DNA from: Sesamum alatum | Taxonomy: Eukaryota; Streptophyta; Magnoliopsida; Lamiales; Pedaliaceae | Length of the DNA: 64,000 nt | Direction of reading: 5' to 3' | NCBI GenBank assembly: GCA_034509735.1 | Contig: JACGWO010000008.1 | Span: 16,937,864 to 17,001,863 of the forward strand | Position numbers and translations under genes: made by a program | Part shown: piece by piece, positions 12,186 to 24,179 of the stretch | Layout: each line of letters opens with the position of its first letter | Position numbering within the stretch: position 1 is the first letter of the stretch | The notes under the pieces: model-generated | Database searches by the model: none | Seen by the model: only the letters and a program-made list of their open reading frames with translations | Told to the model about the DNA's origin: nothing

Positions 12186-12860
12186 TGGAAGGATTTTTCC
12201 TTTGGTTCTCTTTTTGTCTCTATGCCGAGCAACGAGGCCAACAACATATGACTAACAACGAGAGAAAAGAGACACCAATTTTATTTTCAAATGGATAAAT
12301 AGACTGCATAACAACTACCAACTATGATTTTATTGCCAGAACCAAAAGACGCCATTCCTTTTGTGAGCTACCATTTTTCATTTCAAATGTTTAATGCTCA
12401 CCGGACATATGGTGCATCCACTTATCAAGCCACCGCTGATCGTTTACGTCGTCCTGCACTGAAAGCATCTACCCACCACGTAAACTACACCACACTTGCA
12501 GATTACCAATCAATCACAAGCAACGCGCCTCAAAATCAAACACATCAACACCATTTTGCATCGGTTTTGATGTTTTAAAACCACACATAAAAGAACACAA
12601 GACAACCTTCGATGGCACCTGAAAAGTATTCCCACTCGGAACCACACAATACCACACAATGAAACAATACAACACAAGCATCCACTGAAAAGATTTCCTC
12701 TTGGATTCTCTCTTTTCTTTTTCTTTCTCTTCGCCAAGCAATGACGGGAACAACACACAACCAAGAACAAGAGAAAAGAAACCCCAAATTTGATTTAAAA
12801 TGAATCAACAGTGTGGAAAACAAGCAGCAACTGCGATGTTATAGCGATCAACCAAAACGC
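12186..12860 (+). repeat. diverged direct repeat pair, about 490 bp apart
   Basis: Segments 12186-12350 and 12676-12845 are homologous: each has a TTTCCT...TTCTCT pyrimidine block, a GCCRAGCAAYGA block, AACAAGAGAAAAGA-like sequence, and CAACTRYGATKTTAT at the end. Between them lies CA-rich, non-coding sequence (12351-12675). Cause unknown; a small LTR element or a simple segmental duplication are both possible. Confidence 0.5.
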
Positions 12861-12893
12861 AACCAAAGTAGCCTCCTCACATAGAGTTCAAAA

Positions 12894-13034
12894 CTGTGTC
12901 GTCTTATAATTTTCATACATTTTTCCTATTGGTTCTTTAATTTACGTGATGTTTCTCGTGAAGTCAATGTTGAGGCACATAGGATTGCTAGGCATGCAAA
13001 CTCTAATTATGTGGCTGACTTTATGCCTGTGTGA
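12894..13034 (+). pseudogene. RNase H-like C-terminus of a non-LTR-type reverse transcriptase
   Basis: The frame reads WFFNLRDVSREVNVEAHRIA and shortly after ends at TGA (13032-13034). This matches the end of the plant RVT_3/RNase H-like domain (PF13456), in which V-x-R-E-x-N-x-x-A-H-x-x-A is conserved, found at the end of many LINE proteins and in related host proteins. No preceding catalytic motifs could be read upstream. It is a short scrap. Confidence 0.55.
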
Positions 13035-13292
13035 TTTTTCATTTATGAGAATCCCTTTCCAAAAAAAAGAACAAAAATTTATAAAGTCAATTTTTTTCAT
13101 AATTAAATCAAATAGTGGATTAAACACATAAATCTAAAGAAAAGTAAAGCAAATAATTAAATAATCAGCCTCAAATTTTTTACGAAGAAAACTGAAAAAA
13201 TAAAATTAAAAAATTGAATTGAACTGTAGAGAAAAACCTAAATCTAGAGAAGATTTCAACAACGAGGCAGTCTTGAAGGATGAACAACCAAC

Positions 13293-13378
13293 GAATTTGA
13301 AGAAGAAACCCGTACATATAGTGAATTTGAAGAAGAAACACGTATATGTGGTGAATTTGAAGAAGAATTATGTTGGTG
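13293..13378. repeat. 30-bp minisatellite, about three units
   Basis: Three consecutive units begin GAATTTGAAGAAGAA and continue with RTRYRTATRKGGT-like sequence; the third unit is shorter. The unit is a multiple of three, but the surrounding frames are not convincing protein. Confidence 0.6.
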
Positions 13379-13565
13379 AAGAAGAATAAAATCGCTGTGG
13401 AAGAGCGGCAACGCCTCAGTGAAGTGTGAGATTTGGGTTTTTTGAAGGGCACGTGTCCTTTTTCTTTCTTGGGTGGAGGTCTTTTCAGTCATAGAAGATT
13501 CACTTGATTATAGGGTATTTTGTATAATTTTACGAATATAAACCTCTTTATTTAAAAAAAAAAAA

Positions 13566-13979
13566 AATGGATTTCTCAAGTATCATAATTTTTAAAGTGA
13601 CAAGAAAATAAACGTGTCACTCTATTAAGATTTCAAAGTGACAACCTATGTGTTGTCACTATTTTAAAGCTTCAAGTGACAAGTAAATAAAATTGTCACT
13701 ATATTGAAATTCTATAGTGACAACATAGATGTTGTCATTATATCAAAATTCTTAAGTGACAAGAAATTTATGCGTGGCAATTTTTTTTTTTTCTTTAAAC
13801 TATATAAATTTTTTTAAGTGACAAGGAATATTTTTTTATCACATTATCATTTAATGGCTGAATATTATTATATACAATAATGACAAAAGAAAGATATTGT
13901 CATTAAATGTAATTAATTAATGACAATATTTTTTTTGTCAGTTATTATTTTGTCACCAATAATACATTCTCTTGTAGTG
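13566..13979. mobile_element. right end of a CACTA element (truncated)
   Basis: Ends in CTCTTGTAGTG, the inverse of a CACTACAAGAG terminus. The preceding 400 bp hold many short GTGACAA/TTGTCAC motifs in both orientations, the subterminal-repeat pattern of En/Spm elements, in which such motifs are transposase binding sites. No matching left end with CACTACAAGAG was found in the window, so the element is truncated or deleted. Confidence 0.6.
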
Positions 13980-15353
13980 GTAAGAGCAATGATATTTTCT
14001 TAAGAGTGATGACTATTTTCGTCACTACTAATGCTAACTTTTTTGCCACAATTTTTTATTGACACTAAAATTTTCTCTTAGTAATTAGTGATAAATTAAG
14101 TATTGTCACTATTTAAAATAGTAATAGAGACGACTAATTTCATCATTGGTGATATTTACCTTTTAGTCACAACGTGTTGTTAACACTAATTTTTTTTTAG
14201 TAATTAGTGATAATTGGAATATTGTCACTATTTCAATTGGTAATAATTACAATTTTCATTTCTCTCCAAAATTAAAAAGTGGCGCTAAACCATTTGTGAC
14301 AAGAAATAGTGATAATAATAAAAGATGTTACTAATGGTTGTCACTTTCGACATTTAGGGAGGTTTGCGCGAGCTTCTGAAAAGTGCATTTCGGCTTCTGG
14401 ATGCTGAAAATCACTTTTGAGGTGTTTGAGATGCTAATTTCTGCTTCTAAAAATGCTACGAAATGCACTTTTAAGCCAAAAGTTGCAAGCATCTTGTGGG
14501 GTGCTTCTAGCTGCTATGGCTTTTTTCTAAACAAATTTAACTTCCTTTTAGACTACTTTACCCTCATAATAATTTGAATTCAATTTTACCCATTTTAATT
14601 TATTTTCAAAATTGTCCATCTAAAGTTGATGTTAGAATTTTTATAATTTGAATAATTTATCACTAACAAAATTTAGAATTTCACATATTTAATATTTTAA
14701 TTTTTTATTTTTTTTTTCTATATTATATGATATTATTCTTAAATCATAGAAAAATATAAATTAAATTCCTATGATTAATTTAAAAAATGTGTCAATCGTG
14801 CAGGTTTATTTACATTATATTATTTAATTGTTCATTCATGCAAGTTTGTGCATGAATGAACTATTATATTATTTAATTAATGGGAACATTATTGAATTAA
14901 TCATCCAAGTTTTCTATTAGTATTCAATATTTTAGTAATATAAATGATAATTATTTTATAAAAAAATAAATATGAGATATATTAATTGAAATAAAAATTT
15001 ATTATTTTTTAGGAAAAATTGATTATAATCAAGAGATCAGTGAAAATATTAAGCAAACATAGCATTGTTTTAATACATGGGGACAAAATGGTCTTTAATC
15101 AATTAAACTTGTTTTAGAAGTGCTTTTTCCCCAGATATTACCCAATTTAACGTTTATCTGTTTTTCACTTTTTTTACAAACACTACCCATTTTTAATTCT
15201 GCTACAACTTTCAACTTCTTTAAAAGCAGAAGCTCTCGCAAACACTCCTAAGGAACATACACAAAAGTTGACACTAAATTATTGCTTGTAGTGATAATTT
15301 TATCATTGTGACTAAAAGCTTTCTCATAAAAAATGATTATTTTTGTAGTGATC
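13980..15353. mobile_element. second CACTA end, interrupted by a MITE
   Basis: Subterminal GTGACWA/TWGTCAC-type motifs run over 13980-14350 and resume at 15255. The stretch ends with TTTTTGTAGTG at 15350. The gap is explained by the MITE at 14357-15248. No left terminus was located, so only a terminal fragment remains. Its position directly after another CACTA end suggests nested or adjacent insertion of related elements. Confidence 0.5.
14357..15248. mobile_element. MITE with GTTTGCG-GAGCTTCTG inverted termini
   Basis: The left end reads GGGAGGTTTGCGCGAGCTTC. The right end, reversed, reads GGAGTGTTTGCGAGAGCTTC, and the match may extend outward to TTAGG...CCTAA. The interior is AT-rich and non-coding. 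This terminus type is common in small hAT-like plant elements, but no clean target duplication was found, so the superfamily is open. Confidence 0.65.
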
Positions 15354-15523
15354 AACAATATTTTATATGAATTCTTTTTTACATACGGTAAGGACTAAGC
15401 TTAAAAACTTCTACAGAGTTCTGATTTCTCATTGCACCCAAGAAAAATGCAAAATTGATCAATGGCATACTGAACATCATAGCAGAGGCCATTAAAAAGA
15501 AACAACATTTACCAGAAAATCAG

Positions 15524-15557
<34 letters not shown>

Positions 15558-17160
15558 AGGAAGACATTAACTAAACCAATACATAATGATGGACCAAAAA
15601 TGGAACTTATTATGAAGGAAGACCAAACAACATTTGAAATTGATAACAAAAATGAGGAGGTATCTACAAAAGAAAGCCATAAGAAAAAAGAGGACCTCGC
15701 AAGAAGAAAAAATAAGAACAATTTGAGATTCAAACTTCGCTCGATAATGAAAGAAACTCTAAATAATTTGAAAAGAAAGTATAGAATAAAATCCATTAAG
15801 AGAAACAAGAAGAAGATATTACCATGGATTAAAAAAAAAAAGACTAATGAACATCATTGGATAACAAAATATTTTAAGTTATATTGTTATTGAAATATAG
15901 TGTTTTCAATTGTTTAAATTTTCTTGTATATTAGGACAATTTTTCAAGTTGCTCAACACTTTGAGAATTTATTTATTTTATTCTGAATTAATTAATATAT
16001 TTATATTTAGTTATTAGATTTAAAAATTATACTATTGTTTTAATAAAATGATATGAATCACGTGCAGTGCATGGATTCATTACTATTACTATTATAAAAG
16101 CACGAATAGGCTTAGAGGTTTTTTTTATTTTTTGATTTGACTAAATTAATCTTGTAGTGTCAAAATTCTTAAGGATAAGAATGTAAAATAATATATTTAT
16201 TAACTCCTATTAGTTACTTTTTATATTATACCATTAATTCTTATTAATTACTTTTCACATTATATTTATTTACTCATATTATTTACTTTTTATATTATAC
16301 CCATGTATCCATATAAATTGAGTTTTACATTATTTTCATATCATAATACACTAACTAGAAAAACACCCTTATATAATATAATACAGAATTACTAGAAACA
16401 CTCGTGACAATTGAAATGATTTAGTGCATTGAGAAATTTCCTAGCATAGTTATAAATGAAAAACACTTATATCAATTGTCATGTTAAAAAAGTAAAAAGA
16501 TAAACTAAAATTAATTTTCATGTAACGCAAACACTTTGAAGAATAAAATAGATTCAAAGACAAATTAAAATCAATTAAATTGCTTGTCATGTAAACATGT
16601 TTTATAGTAAGACTGGCTAAAATGCAATTTGGAACATCTAAGAGTATAAGGAAAATGTCGACGTATAAATACAATTATATACAATCATTCAAATCATCTA
16701 TTGTGGCTTACATTAAAATATTTGCCTCTCATTTCTTTTTAAGTTATATATTTTATTTATTTTTATTATTATTGGGTATAGTTGAAAAGATATTCAACGT
16801 TTGAATTTTCTCATTTGTTGTATTTTCATTTTAAAAAATTAACTCTAGACTTTTTCTTAACAATAATAATTTGTTTGTATATATGTAAGTAAAATGTGAA
16901 CAGAATCTTTGACTATATAATATAAAAAGTGATGTTTTTGCCAAAGGCCAACACCTCAGTGGAGGTGGATGCACATAACCCCCACCTGCCAAGAGAGATA
17001 ATAAAAGAATTTTAAAGAAGAAGATCGCGTGGGAAATGGACAAGCATTTAAAAGATTATGTCATTTTTGAAAATTTGGCTTCGAAATGATTTATATTTTT
17101 GTTTGTTAATTTAGTTTGAATTGAATTCTTAAAGAACATTTATAAGAACTTAATTAAGAT
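15354..17160. other. AT-rich intergenic tract, no supported gene
   Basis: Contains a long A run (about 15525-15556), polypurine sequence at 15600-15890 and simple AT-rich DNA. Near 16091-16110 lies TATAAAAGCACGAATAGG, also seen at 50461-50479 (see the Helitron-like entries). At about 16940-17000 a short GC-rich block on the minus strand reads GGGYVHPPPLRCWPLAKTS after a splice-acceptor-like CTTGGCAG; I do not recognise the family. Confidence 0.5.
16076..16115 (+). other. Helitron-like 5' motif
   Basis: TATTACTATTATAAAAGCACG-type sequence followed by AATAGGC, preceded by an imperfect palindrome (16052-16080). Plant Helitrons often start TC...TATAAAAGC. The same motif occurs at 50461. No Rep/helicase coding sequence is seen nearby. 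Confidence 0.3.
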
Positions 17161-17163
17161 GTC

Positions 17164-17165
<2 letters not shown>

Positions 17166-17202
<37 letters not shown>
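17166..17202. repeat. (AT)n microsatellite
   Basis: An uninterrupted run of about 18 AT dinucleotides. Confidence 0.95.
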
Positions 17203-17204
<2 letters not shown>

Positions 17205-17227
17205 AATCCTGGTACCAATGCTAACTT

Positions 17228-17428
17228 TTGGAGCTCCAATTGCTGAGAGGGGGGACAAGATTTCGGTCAGAATATGTTGAGGCAATGTGCTCAAACTCAG
17301 TGCATTTGTCGACTGGACGTCGTCTGTTGGAAGAAGAGGATTCGCCTTCATTAATGTACACCATTGTTGATGTACTCAAGTTGCAGATCTTTACTTTTTG
17401 TGATCATCAGAGAGATTGCTTAGCATAA
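17228..17428 (+). other. GC-richer gene-like scrap, unrecognised
   Basis: A 66-codon frame includes RGGTRFRSEYVEAMC and STGRRLLEEEDSPS. The opposite strand of the same block is also open and reads ESSSSNRRRPVDKC, so the coding strand cannot be settled. Composition differs sharply from the AT-rich flanks, which suggests a captured or decayed host exon. No function assigned. Confidence 0.25.
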
Positions 17429-17439
17429 TTAATAACAAA

Positions 17440-19660
17440 ATAAGACAAAGTGCACCAAAGACATGCATGTACGTTAACACTAGCTAATTGGAAAAAGTCA
17501 CATGCTGTGTCCTATTTCTGAGGTGGATCAAGAAATTTAGTAATTTGCATCACATAACCACATATTACACATGAAAATTAGTACTTAGTATTGCAAATGA
17601 AAAGAGAACAAAGCAAGTGCAAGAATCTCTCAACAAATGATAATGTGTATGCACAGATACTGCACGTATACATATGCATTGCTATTTGGACATAAATGCA
17701 GACATATCTATATTATATATATATAATATAAATTTCCAAGTGTTTGTTTCTATTGTGAAAACATATTCATACCCTCACTTAAGTAACCCTTTTAATAATA
17801 AATCAAATTAATTATAAAAGAATAAAAATCTATAAAAAAGAAGACTATTTAGATGTCCTAATACCTCTAAACTACTTACACAATGATAAATATATCCAAC
17901 TAAAAAAAATAAACAGTCAAATGTACGTGATTAGTTTGGTAGAAGATATTTTAAAATACAATAAGGGAAACTTAATTTACAAGCGCACTATAAATTTTAA
18001 AAGGAATAGCATCCGAATAATATATAAAATACTAATCTAAACATCAATAAATATATATACATACACACACACTAAAGAATATATATTATGAAAATTTAAA
18101 TAAAAATTATCAATCTTATTAAATGAGAAGTGCTTTTGGCATATTTGAAATGAGTGACTTCCAGTTAATTGATATTATGATTGTACTTTCACATACCTTT
18201 GATTTTTACCATAATATACTGAAGGTAAAACAATATCAATAAGTGCAGCTTATGATTAAATATATAAAAGTAGGAATTTTTTTAAGTGTTTACTCCTATT
18301 TTGAAAAATGCATTCATACCCTTACGTGGGTACTCTTTTCAACAAGAATCATATATATAAGCACAAAACTTTATCAAAGAAGAAAACTATTTGTTATATT
18401 CCTAATTCCTCTAAATTAACTACTTAGATAATGACAATATATTCTAAAAGATATTTAAAATGAATATTAGATGAGTAAAATGTAAGTACAAATCCAAATC
18501 TTTCAAAAACTAAAAATAAAGAATAAATATTAAAAAAATTCAAATAAAAATCCCAAATTTTGTTAAATCAGAATGCTGTTGGAAATTTTAAAAAAGAGTG
18601 ATTTTTTACCATTAATTTTATTTTATAATATTATTATTAGATAATTCTTTTTAGATTGTACTTTTACGTTCTCCCTCCCCCCCAAATATAATGGAAGTAA
18701 AACGATACTAATAAGTACGATATAAGTTTAAATTTTAAGGACATATATGCTATATAGAACAAATAGTGCCAAATTGATCAAAATCAATAAAATAATATGA
18801 GACATACTAAAGAATATGAAATACAAATCAATAATTAAACAAAAACACCCATGTAAAGACCCACCCGCAAAAAATACCATTGTATATAAGGATATGCTAC
18901 ATATGAGGTTGAAAAAGAGTGTACACAATATTACAATACATAATCAAAATTTAAAATTTGTTTAGCATAGTAAACACAATTAACATTATTGCAAACCTTC
19001 ATGATACAAATAGAATTATTTTGATATTTTAAAAGGATTTAGTAATTTAGATAATTTTTTTTATTTAAATAATTAACAATCAATATGATATCATGAATTA
19101 ATTTTAAAAAGCCAAAATAAAAAAATATTGATAACAAGTAACAAAAAGAAAGATGTATTGTTGTAAATTTATTGTTATTACATAAACAATACATTCATAA
19201 TTAGCGAATAAAAAACTAAAACATACGATTTTAATATGACTGCACACTAACATGTTAGTTATATTTTATAATTATATTATCTACGAATAAAGTTTTTTTC
19301 AATTTTTATATAATAGAGTTGAAGTTTTTGTAAAACGCTAGGATATATTTATAGATAGTAGTTGATAGTTTTTCCTGATTCTTGTACTTCATAATTATTC
19401 TTTTAATATTTTTAATTTAACTTATGGACTTTCTGGGGTTTGGTGTATTTTAACATTTTCTTACGCATATATAAATTCAATTCTTTTACTAAAAGATTAA
19501 AATATTATTTATATAAAAAAATTTATTTACATAGTTGTCGTTTAAAAAATTAACAAAAAAAAAAATTAATTCAATTAATGTAAATTAATTATTTTTTACT
19601 TGAAATGCATTAATGTCATTTGTAAATCTTATATTACAGAAGTTAGAATATCAATTAAGT
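17440..19660. other. AT-rich intergenic tract, no gene seen
   Basis: Low-complexity AT-rich DNA with short diverged internal repeats: the CATTCATACCCTYACKTRRGTA block occurs near 17767 and again near 18310, each followed by similar sequence. No protein, RNA gene or terminal inverted repeat was recognised. Confidence 0.5.
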
Positions 19661-19663
19661 ATA

Positions 19664-20128
19664 GGGTTACATACACTTTGTTCCCTTGAACTACATACCC
19701 TTAATGTAACACTTACCCCTCTAAACTAGCAAATGTAACATTTACCATCCTGGTTGGACAAAATTGCAAATGTAACTATTTAACTTTTTAGATAAGAATG
19801 AGTAATTACATATCTGTTTTTTAAATAAATTTTCGTTATATTATATTTTTTGTGTATCTATATCATATATATATTAACTTATTACTCAATTTTTAATTTA
19901 AATTCTTCACCTATTAAAATTTTTTTAGTTATAAAATAATTTGGTGAAGACTTAATGTGCAAAATAGTAAAATATATTGAGAATAGTAGAACTATTCAAG
20001 GCATGAGGAGTAATTTTGTCCAATTAGGGGAAAATGTGTTACATCTGTTAATTTAGGAGGAAGGGGGGAAAAGTGTTACATCTGTTAGTTTAGGGGGAAG
20101 GGGCAAAGTGTTACATCTGTTAGTTTAG
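19664..20128. mobile_element. diverged MITE with three tandem right-end modules
   Basis: The left part starts GGGTTACATACACTTTGTTC. The right part holds the inverse theme, three times in tandem, as GTGTTACATCTGTTARTTTA blocks separated by G-rich AGGRGGAAGGGG (about 20034-20128). An inner inverted pair (TTGGACAAAATT / AATTTTGTCCAA) supports a foldback structure. Target duplication not determined. Confidence 0.5.
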
Positions 20129-20399
20129 CAAAAGTCCAATGCAAGAAGCTCATCATTTTTCTCGAACTAACTCGGACATTTTTCTACTTTTTCTCTCTTT
20201 TGAGACGAGTGATTATCAGTCTCACCGTACTTCTAGTTACTCGTATCCTTAACTGGGTATTATTCATTATAAGTTAATAAAAATTATATCTGAGTATGAT
20301 GAACTGATGAACATTCTAAAATAAGGAAAATAATATTTTATGTTAGAATATATCAATTCTATAAAGTATTTCAAATATATATATATATATAAGCATATC

Positions 20400-21640
20400 A
20401 AGGTCGAATTCAACATGAATTAAATTTTTTAAATTATTTTTAAGTTTCTAAAAAGTATATAAAATTACTTTTCTATTTTTAATTAATTTTTAAGTACTTT
20501 TCTCCTAGATGAAAGTATATAAAAATTACTTTTATTTTTATTTTTCGTGATATCATGGACAATTCAAATGACTAAATTGGAGGTTGAGAATAATTAAAAC
20601 AATGTTACAATAAATAACTAAATTTAAGGTCATGGTTTTCCAACCCAATCAGAGTGGGTTGTTGTTCCACTTAATAGTAGTTGTAGTTCTACTTTATGAT
20701 AGGTGATTAACATAGATTGTTATAGTTATTGGTAAGCTATTAGATATAAGATATTTGATATGAATGTTTGTAATTGGTTTATTCGAAATAAAATGATAGT
20801 TTATCGCTTCACTTCAGAAAAAAAAAATTCCATTGAAATATAATTTTCAAAATTATTGGGCTACAAGATACGGCATATAATTATTTTGTTACTAAGGGAA
20901 TATTCAATTTAGACTATTTTTTTCACAAAAAAAAAAAAAACTAATACTTATCAATGGATTTCAAACTATTTATATATAAAAACATAACAATAAAAGAATA
21001 ACAACAGAGAAAATATATTGATGTATAATTAATAATACTAAAGTAAGGTAAAGCTCTATAAAATAGGAAGTAAATATTGATAACAATTAAAAGTAAGATT
21101 TTAGAAATAATTATATACTAAGACACTAGTGTTGAATTTCAATTATATAATTATTTTTTCATATTAAGTAAGTGACATATTTGGGAATCAACTTAGTAAT
21201 AATAAAAATAAATAGAAAATGAGTTAATATTACTTAAGATAGAAATAAAAAACTGATGATAAAAAAATAACTATATTTTTTTAAGAATAAACTTATAAAA
21301 AAGTAAGTTAAGATTAACGAAAGTGACAAGTATTCTGAATAATGATTAATAAATATCGAAAAATAAAAGCACTAATTTTGATTAAGTCTAATTTCCTATG
21401 AAAATTTAATTATTGAGTGAATCTTTTATTTGATTTTTCATTATTAGATAATCATGTATACACATAAAAGATTAAGTTTATAAAAACATAATATACTATT
21501 GAATAAGAAATAGATAATATCAATTAAATTCATATAAATAATATCAAGACATCGCACTAAAAGTATGAAAGTAAAAATTGCAAAAAATAAAATTTTACAA
21601 TAATATTTCAAATTAGAGGTTCTCGAAGAATGTAAACAAT
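20400..21640 (+). repeat. AT-rich dispersed repeat, copy C (left part)
   Basis: Matches copies A and B, for example TAGATGAAAGTATATAA near 20508, TACTAAGGGAATATTCAATTTAGACT near 20900 and TAYACACATAAAAGAT near 21455. It is interrupted by a SINE remnant (about 20630-20830) and cut at 21640 by the CACTA element; its sequence appears to resume at 35029. Confidence 0.55.
20630..20830 (+). mobile_element. 5'-truncated tRNA-type SINE remnant
   Basis: Its 3' half matches the SINE at 62966-63188 (TAGTAGTTGT, TTAGATAT, ATATTTGATAT blocks in the same order) and it ends in an A run. A diverged B-box-like stretch lies near 20632-20650, but no A box is visible, so the 5' end is lost or highly mutated. 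Confidence 0.45.
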
Positions 21641-21653
21641 CACTACAAAAAAA

Positions 21654-22375
21654 TATGGGAATTGCAACGGACATAGGAACGGTTTTTTTAACTTTTGGAA
21701 TGGTAAATAGATTATTGGATTTATTTGGCTGGGATTAGGAACGGTTAAGGAACGTGAGGCTATCCGTTGAAAGAAGAGGCGTTCCTAATAATTAGGAACG
21801 AAAACAGGTAGACGGGTCCAATTTCGGAACGGTTTTTGACATACAAAGGGTTTACCGTTCCTACTTACCTTTGGATGTATGAATTTATAATTTTTGTATT
21901 TGAAACGCTTTATTAATGTTTGGAATGGTCATATCAAAAATAAATCGCGCAATTCGGAATGATAAATAGAACACAGTTTGGAATTGTCAAAATAAGTTGC
22001 AGATACATTTTTGCACTGGTTCTGGAATACGTCTTGGAACGGTCAACTATAAAAGTTAGGAACGGTCATTGAAACACAGTTAGACACGGTGACTGGGAAC
22101 GGATTTTGTACTCGTATTTTGGAATACGACATTGGAGCGATTTTTGGTATCGTATTTAGAACGAAAATCAAACCACGAAACCATTAAAATTGGAATACAT
22201 TTAGGAACGGCCTGTCCCTAATTTGGAACTTATTTTTATCCTCTTTTAGGAACGATTGTCACCTAATTTGGAATGATTGTTTATCCGGTGATAGGAACGG
22301 TCACTTCATTAAAATGGACAAATATTGGAACGGTTTATATGCGCTCCTTGGCCGTCTAAAGTACCGTGCCTAAAT
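21654..22375. promoter_or_regulatory. CACTA left subterminal repeat region
   Basis: Dozens of short motifs close to GGAACGGT or its reverse complement at irregular spacing. In En/Spm elements, subterminal arrays are bound by the smaller transposition protein to bring the ends together; that role here is inferred from position. Confidence 0.75.
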
Positions 22376-22568
22376 AATAAATTATTAATTTTTTTATAGT
22401 AATAATTATTATTATTAAAATATATATTAAATTATTAATAATATTTTTGAATTTGGTTTTATAATTATTATTTAAATATGAAAAAATGCATAATTTAGAA
22501 ATAAAAATTATATTAAATAAAATATTATCCAATTTAATTACAAAAATAAAATTAAAAAAGTCCTAAAT

Positions 22569-24153
22569 CTAATCCCCGTCCCCCTCGTCCTGGTCCATAT
22601 CGTCAATGTCTAAAGGGCGGGGGGGGGGGGGGGGTCTCTAGGAGGCTGTGACGGGCAGGCAGCGGAGTTATTGGTCTGTAGGGTCTTTATCATGCCCATC
22701 ATATCCTCCAGCCGGACCATGCGATCCTCCAAGTTTGACGCTGGGGGTGGCGGTGATGATGGCGAGGTCATGGTCTGGCTGAGAACTGGGGGCCTCACAA
22801 CCAAGACAGAATACTTGGCCCTTGTTCTTGCCCCGGACTGCAGCCAGCCACAATTCCAGCTCGGTCTGTGCCACCGAGTCCTCTAATTCGGCCGGACAAT
22901 CCCCAGGATTGGCCGTGGCTGAAACTGGTGATCCTCCAACAACTTCTGGAATGTCTCCTACAAAAGTAGTAAATTATTATTATTGTTATTTTCAAACATT
23001 AAAAAAAATAAATTAGAAAATTTAATTTCCAACTTACCGCCACCTCCGCTGCCCTCAGGCCGCTCCAGCCGCCGTCGGTCTTCTTCTTGTAGCATCTGGA
23101 GAATAACTCCATCTGTTTCACTGGCCGGCCGAGCTGCTCCTCCTGTAAAAAGAAATGGAAAACAGTTATTACATTTTTAATTTATTAATGATAAATACTT
23201 TAAATAAGATTAAATATCTTACCATCTTCCGCTTGTGCATACCGACGTAAGCATAACCCCCGCGGTACACAGTAGTGGATGCGGCTGGGTTGGCGAACCG
23301 GTTGGCCTTGTTTTTGGCGCACTCTTCCTTGAACTCCGGGTTGTCCCAATACAGCAGGAGCTGCCACCAGACTTTGTTCGCCAGCCAAAGAGGCTTCACC
23401 AGAGACTGTCTGGTGAGGACGAACTTCTTGCGGAGGAACTTTCTCTCCCAAATGTGGAAGATTTTGAACATGGACTTATCGTCGCAGTCCCACCAGTACG
23501 TCATCTGTATTAATATATATATATATATATATATAATTAGATTATTAAAATATTTAAAATAAAAATTCAATTGATACCATTTAACTGAAATTAACGTTAC
23601 CTTCAAGCTCTCGAATCAGAAATGCTAGTGCTCTGGCGGCACCTGGCGCAAACAACCCAAGGGTGGGGATAGTGTCCTCGCACCACCGCATTGATGCGCT
23701 CGTGTATCTTCCGATCCATCCTGAAATTATCTAATAATTAGTGTGACATAAAAATAATAATTTCAATTACAAAAAATTTAAAAAAAAAATACATATATAC
23801 CTCGTGTCGGCGAGTGTGATATACTGGCGCGCAGATGGTGGTAGGAGTGGTGGGGCAGGTGGGGGTGGGGCAGCCCATGGACGGGCCGGATCTACCGCCG
23901 GTGCGGGAGTAGATGGTCTGACACTCTCCTCGACGGGTGCAGTGGTAGACGGACCTGGTTGCTGATCCGACGCAGGTGATGTAGGTGTTGCAGGTGCCTA
24001 CTCTGCCGGTGGTGGTGGTGGTGGTCGGAACACTGCTTCCCCATCCTGTGAAGCAACACCGGCCGGCGGTATGGCAGATGAGCCGCGACCTCAGCCACGA
24101 TCACAACCGCAGCCACATCCACCTCCTCGAGGTGGGAAATCCCGACCAGACAT
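22569..24153 (-). pseudogene. CACTA second gene, PF03004-type (TNP1-like), spliced
   Basis: Starts at ATG 24153 with an arginine/glycine-rich then proline-rich region (an in-frame stop lies near 24092). It continues after gaps through MTYWWDCDDKSMFKIF (near 23500) to VWWQLLLYWDNPEFKEECAK and KANRFANPAASTTVYRGGYA, the core of the plant En/Spm-family transposase domain PF03004. Then come an LWLAAVRGKNKGQVF block near 22850, a short coiled coil (EDRMVRLEDMM) and an acidic tail ending at TAG (22569-22571). The frame changes near 22800 and again around a 17-base G run at 22618-22634. In the family this protein binds subterminal repeats and assists tnp2. Confidence 0.7.
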
Positions 24154-24179
24154 GATGTAGAATTTTTTTATAATATTAA

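Noticed and set aside
12324..12578. 84-codon plus-strand open frame
   Set aside because: Lies between two repeat halves, no family motif, biased only by CA-rich composition.
15509..15893. Open frames of 97-99 codons on both strands
   Set aside because: Product of poly-A/poly-T and purine-rich DNA; lysine/phenylalanine-rich, no domain.
19000..19600. CRISPR-like or regular spaced repeats
   Set aside because: Only irregular AT-rich words; no repeat-spacer pattern anywhere in the window, and the sequence is plant nuclear in character.
23235..23562. Plus-strand open frames over the CACTA second gene
   Set aside because: Shadow frames opposite the PF03004-type coding sequence.
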